Assembly (NCBI GenBank): GCA_900541835.1
Contig: UQLL01000003.1
Coordinates: forward strand, 62,001-126,000
Length of the DNA stretch: 64,000 nt
Reading direction: 5' to 3'
Source of the DNA: an uncultured Porphyromonadaceae bacterium
Lineage (GTDB): Bacteria > Bacteroidota > Bacteroidia > Bacteroidales > Muribaculaceae
The notes under the pieces were generated by a model, which saw only the letters and a program-made list of their open reading frames with translations, searched no databases and was not told the origin of the DNA. Shown here one piece after another: positions 8,244 through 16,795 of the stretch. A program made the position numbers and the translations under genes. Position 1 is the first letter of the stretch, and each line of letters opens with the position of its first letter.

Positions 8244-9034
8244 CGGTCGGTGGTCTTAACGGTTTGGGCGCGGCGGTGCTTGTCGAGCAGCTCGGCGGCG
8301 AGGGTCTGGTAGGCGATGGCGCCGCGCGAGTCGGGGTCGTAGAGTATCACCGGCAGGCCGTGGCTGGGGCTCTCGCTGAGCTTGATGTTGCGGGGGATGA
8401 CGGTGTTGAACACCATGTCGCCGAAGTGGCTCTTGAGCTCCTCGTAGATGCTGTTGGCCAGCCGCAGGCGGGCGTCGTACATCGTCAGCAGGAAGCCCTC
8501 GATCTCCAGGGCCGGCTTGAGGCGGCTCTTGATGATGCGGATGGTGTTGAGCAGCTGGGTGATGCCCTCCAGGGCGAAGTACTCGGCCTGCACGGGGATG
8601 AGCACGGAGTCGGCGGCCGTCAGGGCGTTGATGGTGATGAAGCCCAGCGACGGGCTGCAGTCGATGAGCACATAGTCATAGCGGTCGCGAACCGATTCTA
8701 CCATGCCGGCCAGCACACGCTCGCGGTGTGGGCGGTTGACCAGCTCCATCTCGGCGCCCACCAGGTCGATGGAGGCGCTGAGCAGGTCGAGGCCTTCCAC
8801 GCACGTGGGCTGGATGGCCTCGGCCACCGGGAATCCGTCGACCAGGCACTCGTAGATGCCGGCCTTGACGGCGCGGGGGTCCACACCCAGGCCCGACGTG
8901 GCGTTGGCCTGCGGGTCGGCGTCAATGAGCAGAACCCTGACCCCGGACTGGGCCATGCACGAGCCGAGGTTGAAGGCCGTCGTGGTCTTGCCCACCCCAC
9001 CTTTCTGGTTGGCTATTGCCATGATTTTTCCCAT
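8240..9034 (-). CDS. parA: ParA/Soj partition ATPase
   Basis: ATPase that drives segregation of origin regions with ParB. The deviant Walker A motif KGGVGKTT is at residues 11-18 when translation starts at MGKIMAIANQ (9034), the usual ParA opening; an in-frame ATG at 9085 would add a hydrophobic 17-residue extension that is not typical of the family, so I reject it. Walker B-like region YDYVLIDCSPSLG and the DADPQAN motif are intact. It heads the operon parA-parB-DUF5683-mltD, with an ATGA overlap to parB. Confidence 0.95.
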   Translation of the reverse strand: MGKIMAIANQKGGVGKTTTAFNLGSCMAQSGVRVLLIDADPQANATSGLGVDPRAVKAGIYECLVDGFPVAEAIQPTCVEGLDLLSASIDLVGAEMELVNRPHRERVLAGMVESVRDRYDYVLIDCSPSLGFITINALTAADSVLIPVQAEYFALEGITQLLNTIRIIKSRLKPALEIEGFLLTMYDARLRLANSIYEELKSHFGDMVFNTVIPRNIKLSESPSHGLPVILYDPDSRGAIAYQTLAAELLDKHRRAQTVKTTDR

Positions 9035-9259
9035 AAGCAAAAGAGCTATAAGAATTAATGTGCAAAGTAACAAAAATTTTTTCAATCGCCGGTTAAATCA
9101 TCTATTAAATATGTTTAAATGTTAACAATTTATGCAAGTTATTGTCTGTCAGTGACTTGCAAAAACGCTCTTTGTCGCTTTGCCACCGATTGGCCCGTAC
9201 ATAAACCCCTATGGCTCACCAAATTACCCGCAGGGTTCGTCCATAAACTCTTTCTCGGC

Positions 9260-9291
9260 TTGCCCGCACTGACAAAAAATGCGTATATTTG
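9260..9291 (+). promoter_or_regulatory. Promoter of the RCC1-repeat array
   Basis: TATATTTG at 9284-9291 fits TAnnTTTG, with TTG at 9260-9262 at a 21-base spacing. Initiation near 9298 would leave a leader of about 13 bases before the first RCC1 gene at 9311. No comparable full promoter is visible upstream of the next seven genes, so it may drive the whole array. Confidence 0.75.
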
Positions 9292-9310
9292 CAACAAATA
9301 TCGCACTAAG

Positions 9311-10363
9311 ATGAAAAAGAACCACTACCTGCATCTTCTCATGCTTGCGCTTCTCGTTTTCGCCGCCCCCTCGCTTCTCCGCGCCGGCGACAAGAAGGCC
9401 GTGGCCGCAGGCTTCCAGTTCTGCCTGGTGCTCAAGCAGGACGGTTCCCTGTGGGCTTTCGGCGACAACTACTGCGGCCAGCTCGGCGACGGCACTACAC
9501 AGTTCCGCAGCCGGCCGGTCAAGGTGCTTGACCACGTAAGGCAAATGTCCGCCGGGGGCGGCTTCTCCATGGCGCTGCTCGAAGACGGTACCTTGTGGAC
9601 TTGGGGTGCCAACGGCTACGGCGAGCTCGGCGACGGCACCAACACGCGCCGCCTGCGGCCTCAAAAAATCATGGACGGCATCAGCAGCATCGATGCCGGG
9701 CGCTTTCACGCCTTGGCCGTGGGCAACGACGGCACTCTTTGGGTCTGGGGCAAGAACGATGGAGGCCAGCTCGGTGACGGCTCCGTCTCCGACCGCAGCA
9801 ATGTGCCCGTCCGCGTGATGACAGGCGTGAGGCAGGCCTCGGCCGGCGACGAATGGACCGCCGCAGTAAAGACCGACGGTTCGCTGTGGGTCTGGGGAGA
9901 CTACGTCAGCGGATATACAGACGAAGGCGACGCCCTGACGACCCGGCGTCAGTCGCCTGTCAAGATGCTGGACGGCGTCAGGCAGGTCTCGGTCGGCCAA
10001 GATCATATCCTCGCGGTGATGGCCGACGGGAGGCTGATGGCCTGGGGCAGCAACGATGTGGGCCAGCTTGGCAACGGCACCACCGACGAGGACTGGCATA
10101 ATACGTTCGTGAAAATCATGGACGGCGTGGACAAAGCCTGCGCCGGAGGTGGCCACTCGCTTGTAAGGCGCAACGACGGCAGCCTCTGGGGATGGGGGTT
10201 CAACGGCGATGGCCAACTTGGCATCGGAAACCTCGACGAACAGCTTCGCCCGGTGCGCATAGCCGACAAGGTCGGAGACTTCGCCGCCGGCAATGAAATC
10301 TCCCTTTGGATTACCCCGGTAGGCGATCTCAAAGTAACAGGCAACATAACAAGCGACTATTAA
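9311..10363 (+). CDS. Secreted RCC1-repeat propeller protein, array member 1
   Basis: 350 residues starting at MKKNHYLHLL, only about 13 bases after the predicted transcription start; the longer open frame from 9119 reads through the promoter and is rejected. A signal peptide (1 to about 25, ending LLRAG) precedes seven RCC1-type repeats of about 50 residues. Each has the core A-G-x3-S-x-A-V-x2-DG-x-LW-x-WG, and most continue with N-x2-GQLGDGT-x4-R-x2-PV. The seventh ends the protein (DLKVTGNITSDY), as expected for a closed seven-bladed propeller. Repeat 4 has an unusual loop (DYVSGYTDEGDALTTRRQSPV minus the GQLGDGT motif). It belongs to COG5184-like ATS1/RCC1 proteins. No membrane anchor or sorting domain is seen. 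Function unknown; ligand binding outside the cytoplasm is my inference. Confidence 0.9.
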   Translation: MKKNHYLHLLMLALLVFAAPSLLRAGDKKAVAAGFQFCLVLKQDGSLWAFGDNYCGQLGDGTTQFRSRPVKVLDHVRQMSAGGGFSMALLEDGTLWTWGANGYGELGDGTNTRRLRPQKIMDGISSIDAGRFHALAVGNDGTLWVWGKNDGGQLGDGSVSDRSNVPVRVMTGVRQASAGDEWTAAVKTDGSLWVWGDYVSGYTDEGDALTTRRQSPVKMLDGVRQVSVGQDHILAVMADGRLMAWGSNDVGQLGNGTTDEDWHNTFVKIMDGVDKACAGGGHSLVRRNDGSLWGWGFNGDGQLGIGNLDEQLRPVRIADKVGDFAAGNEISLWITPVGDLKVTGNITSDY

Positions 10364-10377
10364 TTACGTCAAAGCAC

Positions 10378-11394
10378 ATGACAATTACCCGCACATACAT
10401 TCTGATTCTTCTTCTCACCCTCCTATGTCCCGCCCTGCTCCGCGCCGGCGACGAGAAGGCCGTCGCTGCGGGCGACTTCCATGTCCTCGTCCTCAAGACC
10501 GACGGCTCCCTGTGGGCTTTCGGTGACAACGGTAAGGGCCAGCTCGGCGACGGCACTGCACAGTTCCGCAGCCAGTCGGTCAAGGTGCTTGACCACGTCA
10601 GGCAGATGTCCGCCGGGTTATACTTCTCCATGGCGCTGCTCGAAGACGGCACCTTGTGGACCTGGGGCGACAACGACAAGGGTCAGCTCGGCGACGGCAC
10701 CAACACGCGCCGCCTGCGGCCTAAAAAAATCATGGACGGCATCAGCAGCATCGATGCCGGAGACTTTCACGCCCTGGCCGTGGGCAACGACGGCACTCTT
10801 TGGGCCTGGGGCTGGAACGGCTGGGGCCAGCTCGGCGACGGCTCCGACGTCGACCGCAATGTGCCCGTCCGCGTGATGACAGGTGTGAGGCAGGCCTCGG
10901 CAGGTTTCAAATGGATCGCCGCAGTAAAGACCGACGGTTCTCTGTGGGTTTGGGGAGACGACGTCAGCGGAAAAGGCTTACTGTGGTCGCCTGTCAAGAT
11001 GCTGGACGGCGTCAGGCAGGTCTCGGCCGGCTACTCACATATCCTCGCGGTGATGGCCGACGGGAGGCTGATGGCCTGGGGCAGTAACGATGTGGGCCAG
11101 CTTGGCAACGGCACCACCGACTGGGACTGGCATAATACGCCCGTGAAAATCATGGACGGCGTGGACGAAGCCTGCGCCGGAAAGGACTACTCGCTTGTCA
11201 GGCGCAGCGACGGCAGCCTCTGGGGCTGGGGGATCAACGGCTTTGGCGAACTTGGCATCGGAAACCGCGACGAACAGCTTCGCCCGGTGCGCATAGCCGC
11301 CAAGGTCGGAGACTTCGTCGCCGGCAATGAAATCTCCCTTTGGATTACCCCGGCAGGCGAACTCAAAGTAACAGGCAAAATAACAAGCGACTAA
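10378..11394 (+). CDS. Secreted RCC1-repeat propeller protein, array member 2
   Basis: 338 residues, start MTITRTYILI 14 bases after member 1. It is the closest relative of member 1: bases 10687-10760 match 9626-9699 with one mismatch. Signal peptide ends near ALLRAG. Seven repeats; the loop of repeat 4 is shortened (VSGKGLLWSPV) and lacks GQLGDGT. Differences from member 1 fall mostly in residues between N and GQLGDGT and just after GDGT, for example DNGKGQ against DNYCGQ. Most likely a recent tandem duplicate, cotranscribed. Ends ELKVTGKITSD. Confidence 0.9.
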   Translation: MTITRTYILILLLTLLCPALLRAGDEKAVAAGDFHVLVLKTDGSLWAFGDNGKGQLGDGTAQFRSQSVKVLDHVRQMSAGLYFSMALLEDGTLWTWGDNDKGQLGDGTNTRRLRPKKIMDGISSIDAGDFHALAVGNDGTLWAWGWNGWGQLGDGSDVDRNVPVRVMTGVRQASAGFKWIAAVKTDGSLWVWGDDVSGKGLLWSPVKMLDGVRQVSAGYSHILAVMADGRLMAWGSNDVGQLGNGTTDWDWHNTPVKIMDGVDEACAGKDYSLVRRSDGSLWGWGINGFGELGIGNRDEQLRPVRIAAKVGDFVAGNEISLWITPAGELKVTGKITSD

Positions 11395-11413
11395 ATTAAT
11401 TACGTCAAAACAC

Positions 11414-12427
11414 ATGACAACTACCCGCACATACATTCTGTTTCTTCTTCTCGCCCTCCTATGTCCCGCCCTGCTCCGCGGCGGCGACAAGAAGGCCGTG
11501 GCCGCCGGCAGCTTCCATGCGCTTGTGCTCAAGCAGGACGGCACCCTGTGGAGCTTCGGCCGCAACTTCTCGGGCGCGCTCGGTGTCGGAGGCGATGTCG
11601 ACAGCTCTCCCGAACCGATAAAGATTATGGACGACGTGGTTCAGATTTCGGCTCAGAACGAGACCTCGATGGCCGTCAGGGCCGACGGCTCGCTCTGGGC
11701 CTGGGGGCAGAACGACGAAGGCCAGCTCGGAAACGGCTCCACCTGCTATACAGGTGTGCGGCAGCCGGTGAAAATCATGGATAATGTGCGCCTGGCACGT
11801 GCGGGCCGTTACCAGTCATTCGCCATCGACCGCGACGGCAATCTGTGGGCATGGGGCGATAATGACTTCGGCCAGTTGGGCGACGGCACCACGACACAGC
11901 GCCTGAGTCCCGTCAAGGTGATGAGCGGCGTCAGGGATGTGTCCGGCGGCTAGAGCAGTGCCCTGGTGGTGGCTCAGGACGGCTCGCTGTATGAACTCGG
12001 ACCGGGTCTGAAGCAGCCGAAAAAGATTATGGACGGGGTGCGCAAGGCCTGCTGTCCAGGCTTCTATATGGTGCTTCGCGACGACGGCACCGTGTGGACC
12101 TGGGGGGCGAGCAACACTTACGGCCAGCTTGGCACAGGCGATACCGGAATCAACAGCGATGCGGAGGATGCCCGACAGATTCTCAGCGATGTAAGCGATA
12201 TTTCCGCAGCCGGATGCTCCGGCATGGCTGTGCGCAACGACGGGACCCTGTGGGCCTGGGGCCAGAACAACTGGGGCCAGCTTGGCGACGGTACCACGAC
12301 CAATCGCCTCGCGCCCGTCAAGGTCGATGACAACGTGCTTTCGGTCTCCTGCGGCAATCTCATTTCCGTATGGATAACCCGCGACGGCAACCTCCGCGTA
12401 GTCGGCAAACCTTTACGCGAAGAATAA
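11414..12427 (+). pseudogene. RCC1-repeat propeller gene, array member 3, interrupted by in-frame TAG
   Basis: The frame opens at MTTTRTYILF, runs 179 codons, meets TAG at 11951-11953 inside repeat 4 (after RDVSGG), and continues in the same frame for a further 157 codons to 12427 (SSALVVAQDGSLYELG...). Paralogs read straight through this point (for example VSGGDGAALILCEDGS in member 4), so one substitution has made a nonsense codon. Everything else, including signal peptide and all later repeats, is intact, so the mutation looks recent, or the stop is suppressed or a sequencing error. The product as annotated would be a propeller of only about three and a half blades. Confidence 0.85.
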
Positions 12428-12466
12428 TCCTCACTTCTCAAATCAAAAAATTCAGAATCATCGTAT

Positions 12467-13456
12467 ATGAAACAATCGGCAATACTTTTGCTCCTCGCCC
12501 TGCTGGCACCCCTGATGCTCCGTGCCGGCGACAAGAAGGATGTGGCGGTGGGGAACAACCATGTCCTGGTGCTTCGTCAGGATGGCTCGCTATGGGCCTT
12601 CGGGCGCAATTCTCACGGTCAGATTGGCGACGGTACCTATCAGCGGTGCGGGAATCCGGTGAAAATCATGGATGACGTGGTGCAGATTTCCGCTCAGGAT
12701 GATAAGTCTATGGCGGTAAAATCCGACGGCACTCTCTGGGCATGGGGTGCCAACGATTACGGCACTCTCGGCGACGGAAGTAATGAGGCCCGTTTTTCGC
12801 CGGTAAAAGTCATGGATAATGTGCGGATGGCCTGTGTGGGCACCCGTCAGTCGTTTGCCGTAGACCGCAACGGCGTCTTATGGGGCTGGGGTGAGAATGA
12901 GGACAGTCAGCTCGGCGACGGCACCACCATTGACCGTCTTACCCCGGTAAAGATTATGACGGGTGTCAAAGAGGTATCGGGTGGCGACGGTGCGGCTCTG
13001 ATTCTGTGCGAGGATGGCTCCCTCTATGAGACGGGAATCTATTTCAAGCCCTCTGCTCCGAAGAAGATAATGGATGGCGTGCGCAAGGTGTCTTGCTTCG
13101 GTTCCAAAATGGTGCTCCGCAATGACGGCACCCTGTGGATGTGGGGGAAGAATACGAGCGGGCAGCTTGGCGACGGCACCAATAACGGGAGATATTCTCC
13201 GAATGAGGCGGTGCAGGTTATGAGCGGCGTGAAAGATATTTCCAACGGCAGACAGCACTCCATGGCAGTCTGCGAGGATGGCTCCCTGTGGGCCTGGGGT
13301 GGAAATCGGTACAGCCAGCTCGGCGACGGCACCACCACCGACCGCCTTCGGCCCGTCAGGATTGAAGGCAATGTGCGCTCGGTCTCCTGCGGCTTTACCG
13401 TTTCCGCCTGGATTACGGCGGACGGCGAGCTCCGCATGGTCGGCAAACCCTTATGA
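12467..13456 (+). CDS. Secreted RCC1-repeat propeller protein, array member 4
   Basis: 329 residues, start MKQSAILLLLALLAPLML, signal peptide to about LRAG. Seven repeats; the fourth is degenerate, reading EDGSLYETGIYFKPSAPKKI instead of the LW-x-WG...GQLGDGT loop, a trait shared with members 3, 5, 6 and 8. The protein ends ELRMVGKPL. Codons are visibly more AT-rich (many AAT, GAT, TAT) than members 1, 2 and 6, suggesting a different history within the array. The gene follows member 3 by 39 bases. Confidence 0.9.
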   Translation: MKQSAILLLLALLAPLMLRAGDKKDVAVGNNHVLVLRQDGSLWAFGRNSHGQIGDGTYQRCGNPVKIMDDVVQISAQDDKSMAVKSDGTLWAWGANDYGTLGDGSNEARFSPVKVMDNVRMACVGTRQSFAVDRNGVLWGWGENEDSQLGDGTTIDRLTPVKIMTGVKEVSGGDGAALILCEDGSLYETGIYFKPSAPKKIMDGVRKVSCFGSKMVLRNDGTLWMWGKNTSGQLGDGTNNGRYSPNEAVQVMSGVKDISNGRQHSMAVCEDGSLWAWGGNRYSQLGDGTTTDRLRPVRIEGNVRSVSCGFTVSAWITADGELRMVGKPL

Positions 13457-13494
13457 GAAGAATAACCCTCATTTCTCAAATCAACAAATCGTAT

Positions 13495-14487
13495 ATGAAA
13501 CAATCGGCAATACTTTTGCTCCTCGCCCTGCTGTCGCCCCTGATGCTCCGCGCCGGCGACAAGAAGGATGTGGCGGTGGGAAACTGGCATGCCCTTGTGC
13601 TTAAGCAGGATGGCTCTCTATGGACTTTCGGCAGAAATGGAAACGGACAGCTTGGCGACGGCACCACGACCGACCGCTTTGAGCCGGTGAACATTCTCAA
13701 CAATGTGGTTCAGATTTCGGCACAAGGTTGTGTATCCATGGCGGTCAAATCCGACGGTTCCCTTTGGGCCTGGGGCGAGAATGATTTCGCCTCTTTGGGC
13801 GACGGCACAAAAACCGAACGCCACTCCCCGGTGAAGATAATGGACAATGTGCGGAAGGCTGCCGCAGGATGGCTACATGCCTATGCCATTGACCGCAATG
13901 GCGGTCTTTGGGCCTGGGGCACTTGCTGGAATGGTTATGACAACGAGGACCAGGTGGATTTCCTCTCTCCGGTCAAGGTTATGTCGGGTGTGAGGGATGT
14001 GTCCGTCACAACGCCCGGTGACGCACTGATTGTATGCGAGGACGGGTCGCTGTATAAAATCATGTACGACTACCGCAATCCCCGCAAAATCATGGATAAC
14101 GTAGTCAAGGTTTCCTGCAATGGCCCCAATCTTGCACTGCGTCGCGACGGCAGCCTGTGGACATGGGGGCTTAATTCCCACGGTGAACTGGGCGACGGTA
14201 CCACTGACAAGCGTTATTCCCATGAGCAGGCATTAAGGATTATGACGGATGTAACCGACATTTCCTCCGGCCTGTACCATGGCATGGCCGTGCGCAACGA
14301 CGGCTCATTATGGGCATGGGGCAGTAATGAGGTCGGTCAGCTTGGCGACGGCACCACCAACGACCATTTTACACCCGTAAAGATTGAAGATAATGTGCGT
14401 GCCGTGGCCTGTGGTGTCGATCTGTCCGCCTGGATTACACGCGACGGCGAGCTGCGCATGGTTGGCAAGCCATTTAAGGAGAAATAA
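13495..14487 (+). CDS. Secreted RCC1-repeat propeller protein, array member 5
   Basis: 330 residues. The start MKQSAILLLLALLSPLML is chosen because the same leader text precedes members 4 and 6; 14 extra codons upstream (MRRITLISQINKSY) are rejected. Seven repeats with a degenerate fourth (EDGSLYKIMYDYRNPRKI) and a modified third loop (WGTCWNGYDNEDQVDFLSPV), so two neighbouring loops deviate. AT-richer codons, like member 4. Ends ELRMVGKPFKEK. It follows member 4 by 38 bases. Confidence 0.9.
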   Translation: MKQSAILLLLALLSPLMLRAGDKKDVAVGNWHALVLKQDGSLWTFGRNGNGQLGDGTTTDRFEPVNILNNVVQISAQGCVSMAVKSDGSLWAWGENDFASLGDGTKTERHSPVKIMDNVRKAAAGWLHAYAIDRNGGLWAWGTCWNGYDNEDQVDFLSPVKVMSGVRDVSVTTPGDALIVCEDGSLYKIMYDYRNPRKIMDNVVKVSCNGPNLALRRDGSLWTWGLNSHGELGDGTTDKRYSHEQALRIMTDVTDISSGLYHGMAVRNDGSLWAWGSNEVGQLGDGTTNDHFTPVKIEDNVRAVACGVDLSAWITRDGELRMVGKPFKEK

Positions 14488-14567
14488 ATAAGAAAAATTA
14501 CATAACCCTGATTTTGAAAATTCTCACAAACAAGTATAAACTAATTTTTAGAACTCACTTAGCTTAT

Positions 14568-15557
14568 ATGAAACAATCTGCAATACTTTTGCTTCTCGCC
14601 CTGCTGGCACCCCTGATGCTTCGCGCCGGCGACAAGAAAGCCGTGGCCGTAGGCTCCGGCCATGCCCTCGTCCTCAAGACCGACGGCTCCCTGTGGGCCT
14701 TCGGCCGCAACACCGACGGCCAGCTCGGTGACGGCACCACCGACTGGCAGAAGACGCCCGTGAAAATCATGGACGGCGTGGTGCAAGTCTCCGCCTGCGA
14801 TAACACCTCCATGGCCGTCAAGCAGGACGGCTCCCTGTGGGCCTGGGGCGAGGACCGTTACGGCAACCTCGGCCTCGGCACCAAGAAGGTCAACAGCAAG
14901 GTGCCCGTGAAAATCCTCGACAACATCAAGTACGTGCAGGTCGGCGGTCAGCATTCCATGGCCATAGACCGCAACGGCAACCTGTGGGCGTGGGGCAACA
15001 ACTCCCACGGCCAGATATGCACCGGCACGCATGGCGACTGCCTGCGGCCCACCAAAGTGATGTCGGGTGTCAGCCACGTGTCGGGTGGCGGCGACGAGAC
15101 TCTGGTCGTATGCCGGGACGGCTCCCTGTGGCTCATGGCTCCTGGCATCGCGCAGCCCAGGAAGCTGATGGACGGCGTCAGGAAAGCCTCGACCCAGAAC
15201 AACATCAACATGGTGCTCCGCAATGACGGCACTCTGTTGACGTGGGGAACCAATCGCAACGGCCAGCTCGGCGACGGCACTACCGAATATCGATACGACC
15301 CCTCCGAAGCCCGTCAGATCATGAGCGGCGTCAGCGACATCTGCGCCGACAACCGTCACGCCATGGCCATCAAGACCGACGGCTCCCTGTGGGCCTGGGG
15401 CTGGAACGAGTACGGCCAGCTCGGCAACGGCACAAAGTCCGACAGCCACATCCCCGTAAAGGTTGACGACGGCGTCCGGTCCGTGGCCTGCGGATACATG
15501 ATTTCCCTCTGGATCACCACCGACGGCGAGCTCCGCATGGTTGGCGAACCCTTCTAA
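14568..15557 (+). CDS. Secreted RCC1-repeat propeller protein, array member 6
   Basis: 329 residues starting at MKQSAILLLLALLAPLML, 80 bases after member 5. High-GC codons again, unlike members 4 and 5, although the signal-peptide segment is nearly identical, which hints at segmental exchange. Seven repeats; the fourth is degenerate (RDGSLWLMAPGIAQPRKL) and the second loop reads NLGLGTKKVNSKVPV. First loop TDWQKTPV resembles that of member 8 (ENWQKTPV). Ends ELRMVGEPF. Confidence 0.9.
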   Translation: MKQSAILLLLALLAPLMLRAGDKKAVAVGSGHALVLKTDGSLWAFGRNTDGQLGDGTTDWQKTPVKIMDGVVQVSACDNTSMAVKQDGSLWAWGEDRYGNLGLGTKKVNSKVPVKILDNIKYVQVGGQHSMAIDRNGNLWAWGNNSHGQICTGTHGDCLRPTKVMSGVSHVSGGGDETLVVCRDGSLWLMAPGIAQPRKLMDGVRKASTQNNINMVLRNDGTLLTWGTNRNGQLGDGTTEYRYDPSEARQIMSGVSDICADNRHAMAIKTDGSLWAWGWNEYGQLGNGTKSDSHIPVKVDDGVRSVACGYMISLWITTDGELRMVGEPF

Positions 15558-15589
15558 ATATAGCCCCCGCTCAGAGATGCATCATCTAA

Positions 15590-15666
15590 CGCTTGTAGGG
15601 ACGCACCCTGGTGCGTCCGAAAACCACGGCTCGAAGCAGACGCACCTTGGTGCGTCCCTGCAAGCG
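15590..15666. repeat. BIME/REP-like palindromic element in the RCC1 array
   Basis: The outer arms 15590-15607 (starting CGCTTGTAGGGACGCACC) and 15649-15666 are reverse complements with one mismatch in 18. Each end is itself a palindrome: GGACGCACC-ct-GGTGCGTCC at 15599-15618 and GACGCACC-tt-GGTGCGTC at 15639-15656. It fills half of the gap between members 6 and 7. A related GGACGCAC/GTGCGTCC palindrome lies inside the GSCFA gene at 26479-26499, so this is a dispersed repeat family. Confidence 0.8.
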
Positions 15667-15706
15667 ATATTTCAACAACATTGTAGCAACTAACGTACCC
15701 TCCATA

Positions 15707-16747
15707 ATGAAGAATATCCGCATCATATGTCTCCTATTTCTGCTCGTGCTGCTGGCGCCTGTCGCCCGGGCCGGTGACAAGAAAGCCTGCGCGGCCGGAT
15801 GGGACTTCGGTCTCGTACTCAAGACTGACGGCTCACTGTGGGCCTTCGGCAAGAATGAACGCGGTCAGCTCGGCGACGGTACCACTACCACGCGCACCAC
15901 ACCGGTCAAGGTTATGAACAACGTCAGGCAGATGGCTGCCGGCGGCTCTCACTCTCTCGCTCTCTGCAACGACGGCTCCGTATGGTCGTGGGGTTCCAAC
16001 AAGAGCGGACAGCTCGGCGACGGGACTTTTCAGAATCGTTACACGCCTAAGAAAATCATGACCGGCATGAAGTATGTAGCTGCTGCAGGCGGCGTTTCCA
16101 TGGCTATCGGTCAGGATGGCTCACTGTGGGTGTGGGGTAATAACAAGAACGGCAAACTCGGCGACGGCACCACTGCCAACAATCCCAATCCGCATGTGCT
16201 GATGTCAGGCATCAGGGACGTTTCCTGCGGAAGCAGCCGTATCTTGGCTGTCGGAACCGACGGCACGCTCTGGGGCTGGGGATATAACCGCGACGGCTAC
16301 CTTGGCGACGGCTCCCGTATAAACAGACTGCGCCCGGTTCGTTTAGCCTCCGGCATGCGTTCAGCCTCGCAGGGTGGCGATTGCTCCGTGGCTGTCGGCA
16401 CCGACGGCTCACTGTGGTGCTGGGGCTTCGGCGGAAACGGACAGACAGGCGACGGCACCGACAACGACAGAATGCGCCCTGTCAGGATACGTACATCCGG
16501 CGTGCGTACAGCGGCTGCCGGATATACCACAAGCATGGCCATTCTCACCGACGGCACCCTGCTGGGCTGGGGCTCGAACTGCGACGGACTGCTCGGGAGC
16601 AATGTCTATAACGACTATGTCTACTCTCCTGTCCGTGTGGCGGACGGCATACGCGATGTCTCGGTCTCGAAGGGCTATTGGTGGGCTATGTGGATTACTG
16701 ACAGCGGCGACCTTAAAGTGGTCGGCACCATGTTCTCCAAATACTGA
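15707..16747 (+). CDS. Secreted RCC1-repeat propeller protein, array member 7
   Basis: 346 residues from MKNIRIICLLFLLVLLAP; upstream in-frame codons translate the palindromic repeat and are rejected. This is the most regular member: all first six repeats carry a W-x-WG core or close variant and a loop, including repeat 4 (NRDGYLGDGSRINRLRPV), with only the sixth loop divergent (NCDGLLGSNVYNDYVYSPV). Its signal peptide and C-terminus (DLKVVGTMFSKY) differ from members 3-6 and 8, so it forms its own subtype. No separate consensus promoter is evident in the 149-base gap. Confidence 0.9.
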   Translation: MKNIRIICLLFLLVLLAPVARAGDKKACAAGWDFGLVLKTDGSLWAFGKNERGQLGDGTTTTRTTPVKVMNNVRQMAAGGSHSLALCNDGSVWSWGSNKSGQLGDGTFQNRYTPKKIMTGMKYVAAAGGVSMAIGQDGSLWVWGNNKNGKLGDGTTANNPNPHVLMSGIRDVSCGSSRILAVGTDGTLWGWGYNRDGYLGDGSRINRLRPVRLASGMRSASQGGDCSVAVGTDGSLWCWGFGGNGQTGDGTDNDRMRPVRIRTSGVRTAAAGYTTSMAILTDGTLLGWGSNCDGLLGSNVYNDYVYSPVRVADGIRDVSVSKGYWWAMWITDSGDLKVVGTMFSKY

Positions 16748-16795
16748 TGTGCCTGTTCCCGTTCGGGTCCGGCACGTTACTATGTAATTAACGAC

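Noticed and set aside
7353..9034. parS site near parAB
   Set aside because: Scanning for a TGTTTCACGTGAAACA-like palindrome found no convincing match here or elsewhere in the window; CACGTG occurrences lack the flanks.
11951..11953. Amber codon reassignment in this organism
   Set aside because: TAG terminates other intact genes such as hcp at its expected C-terminus, so general recoding does not fit.
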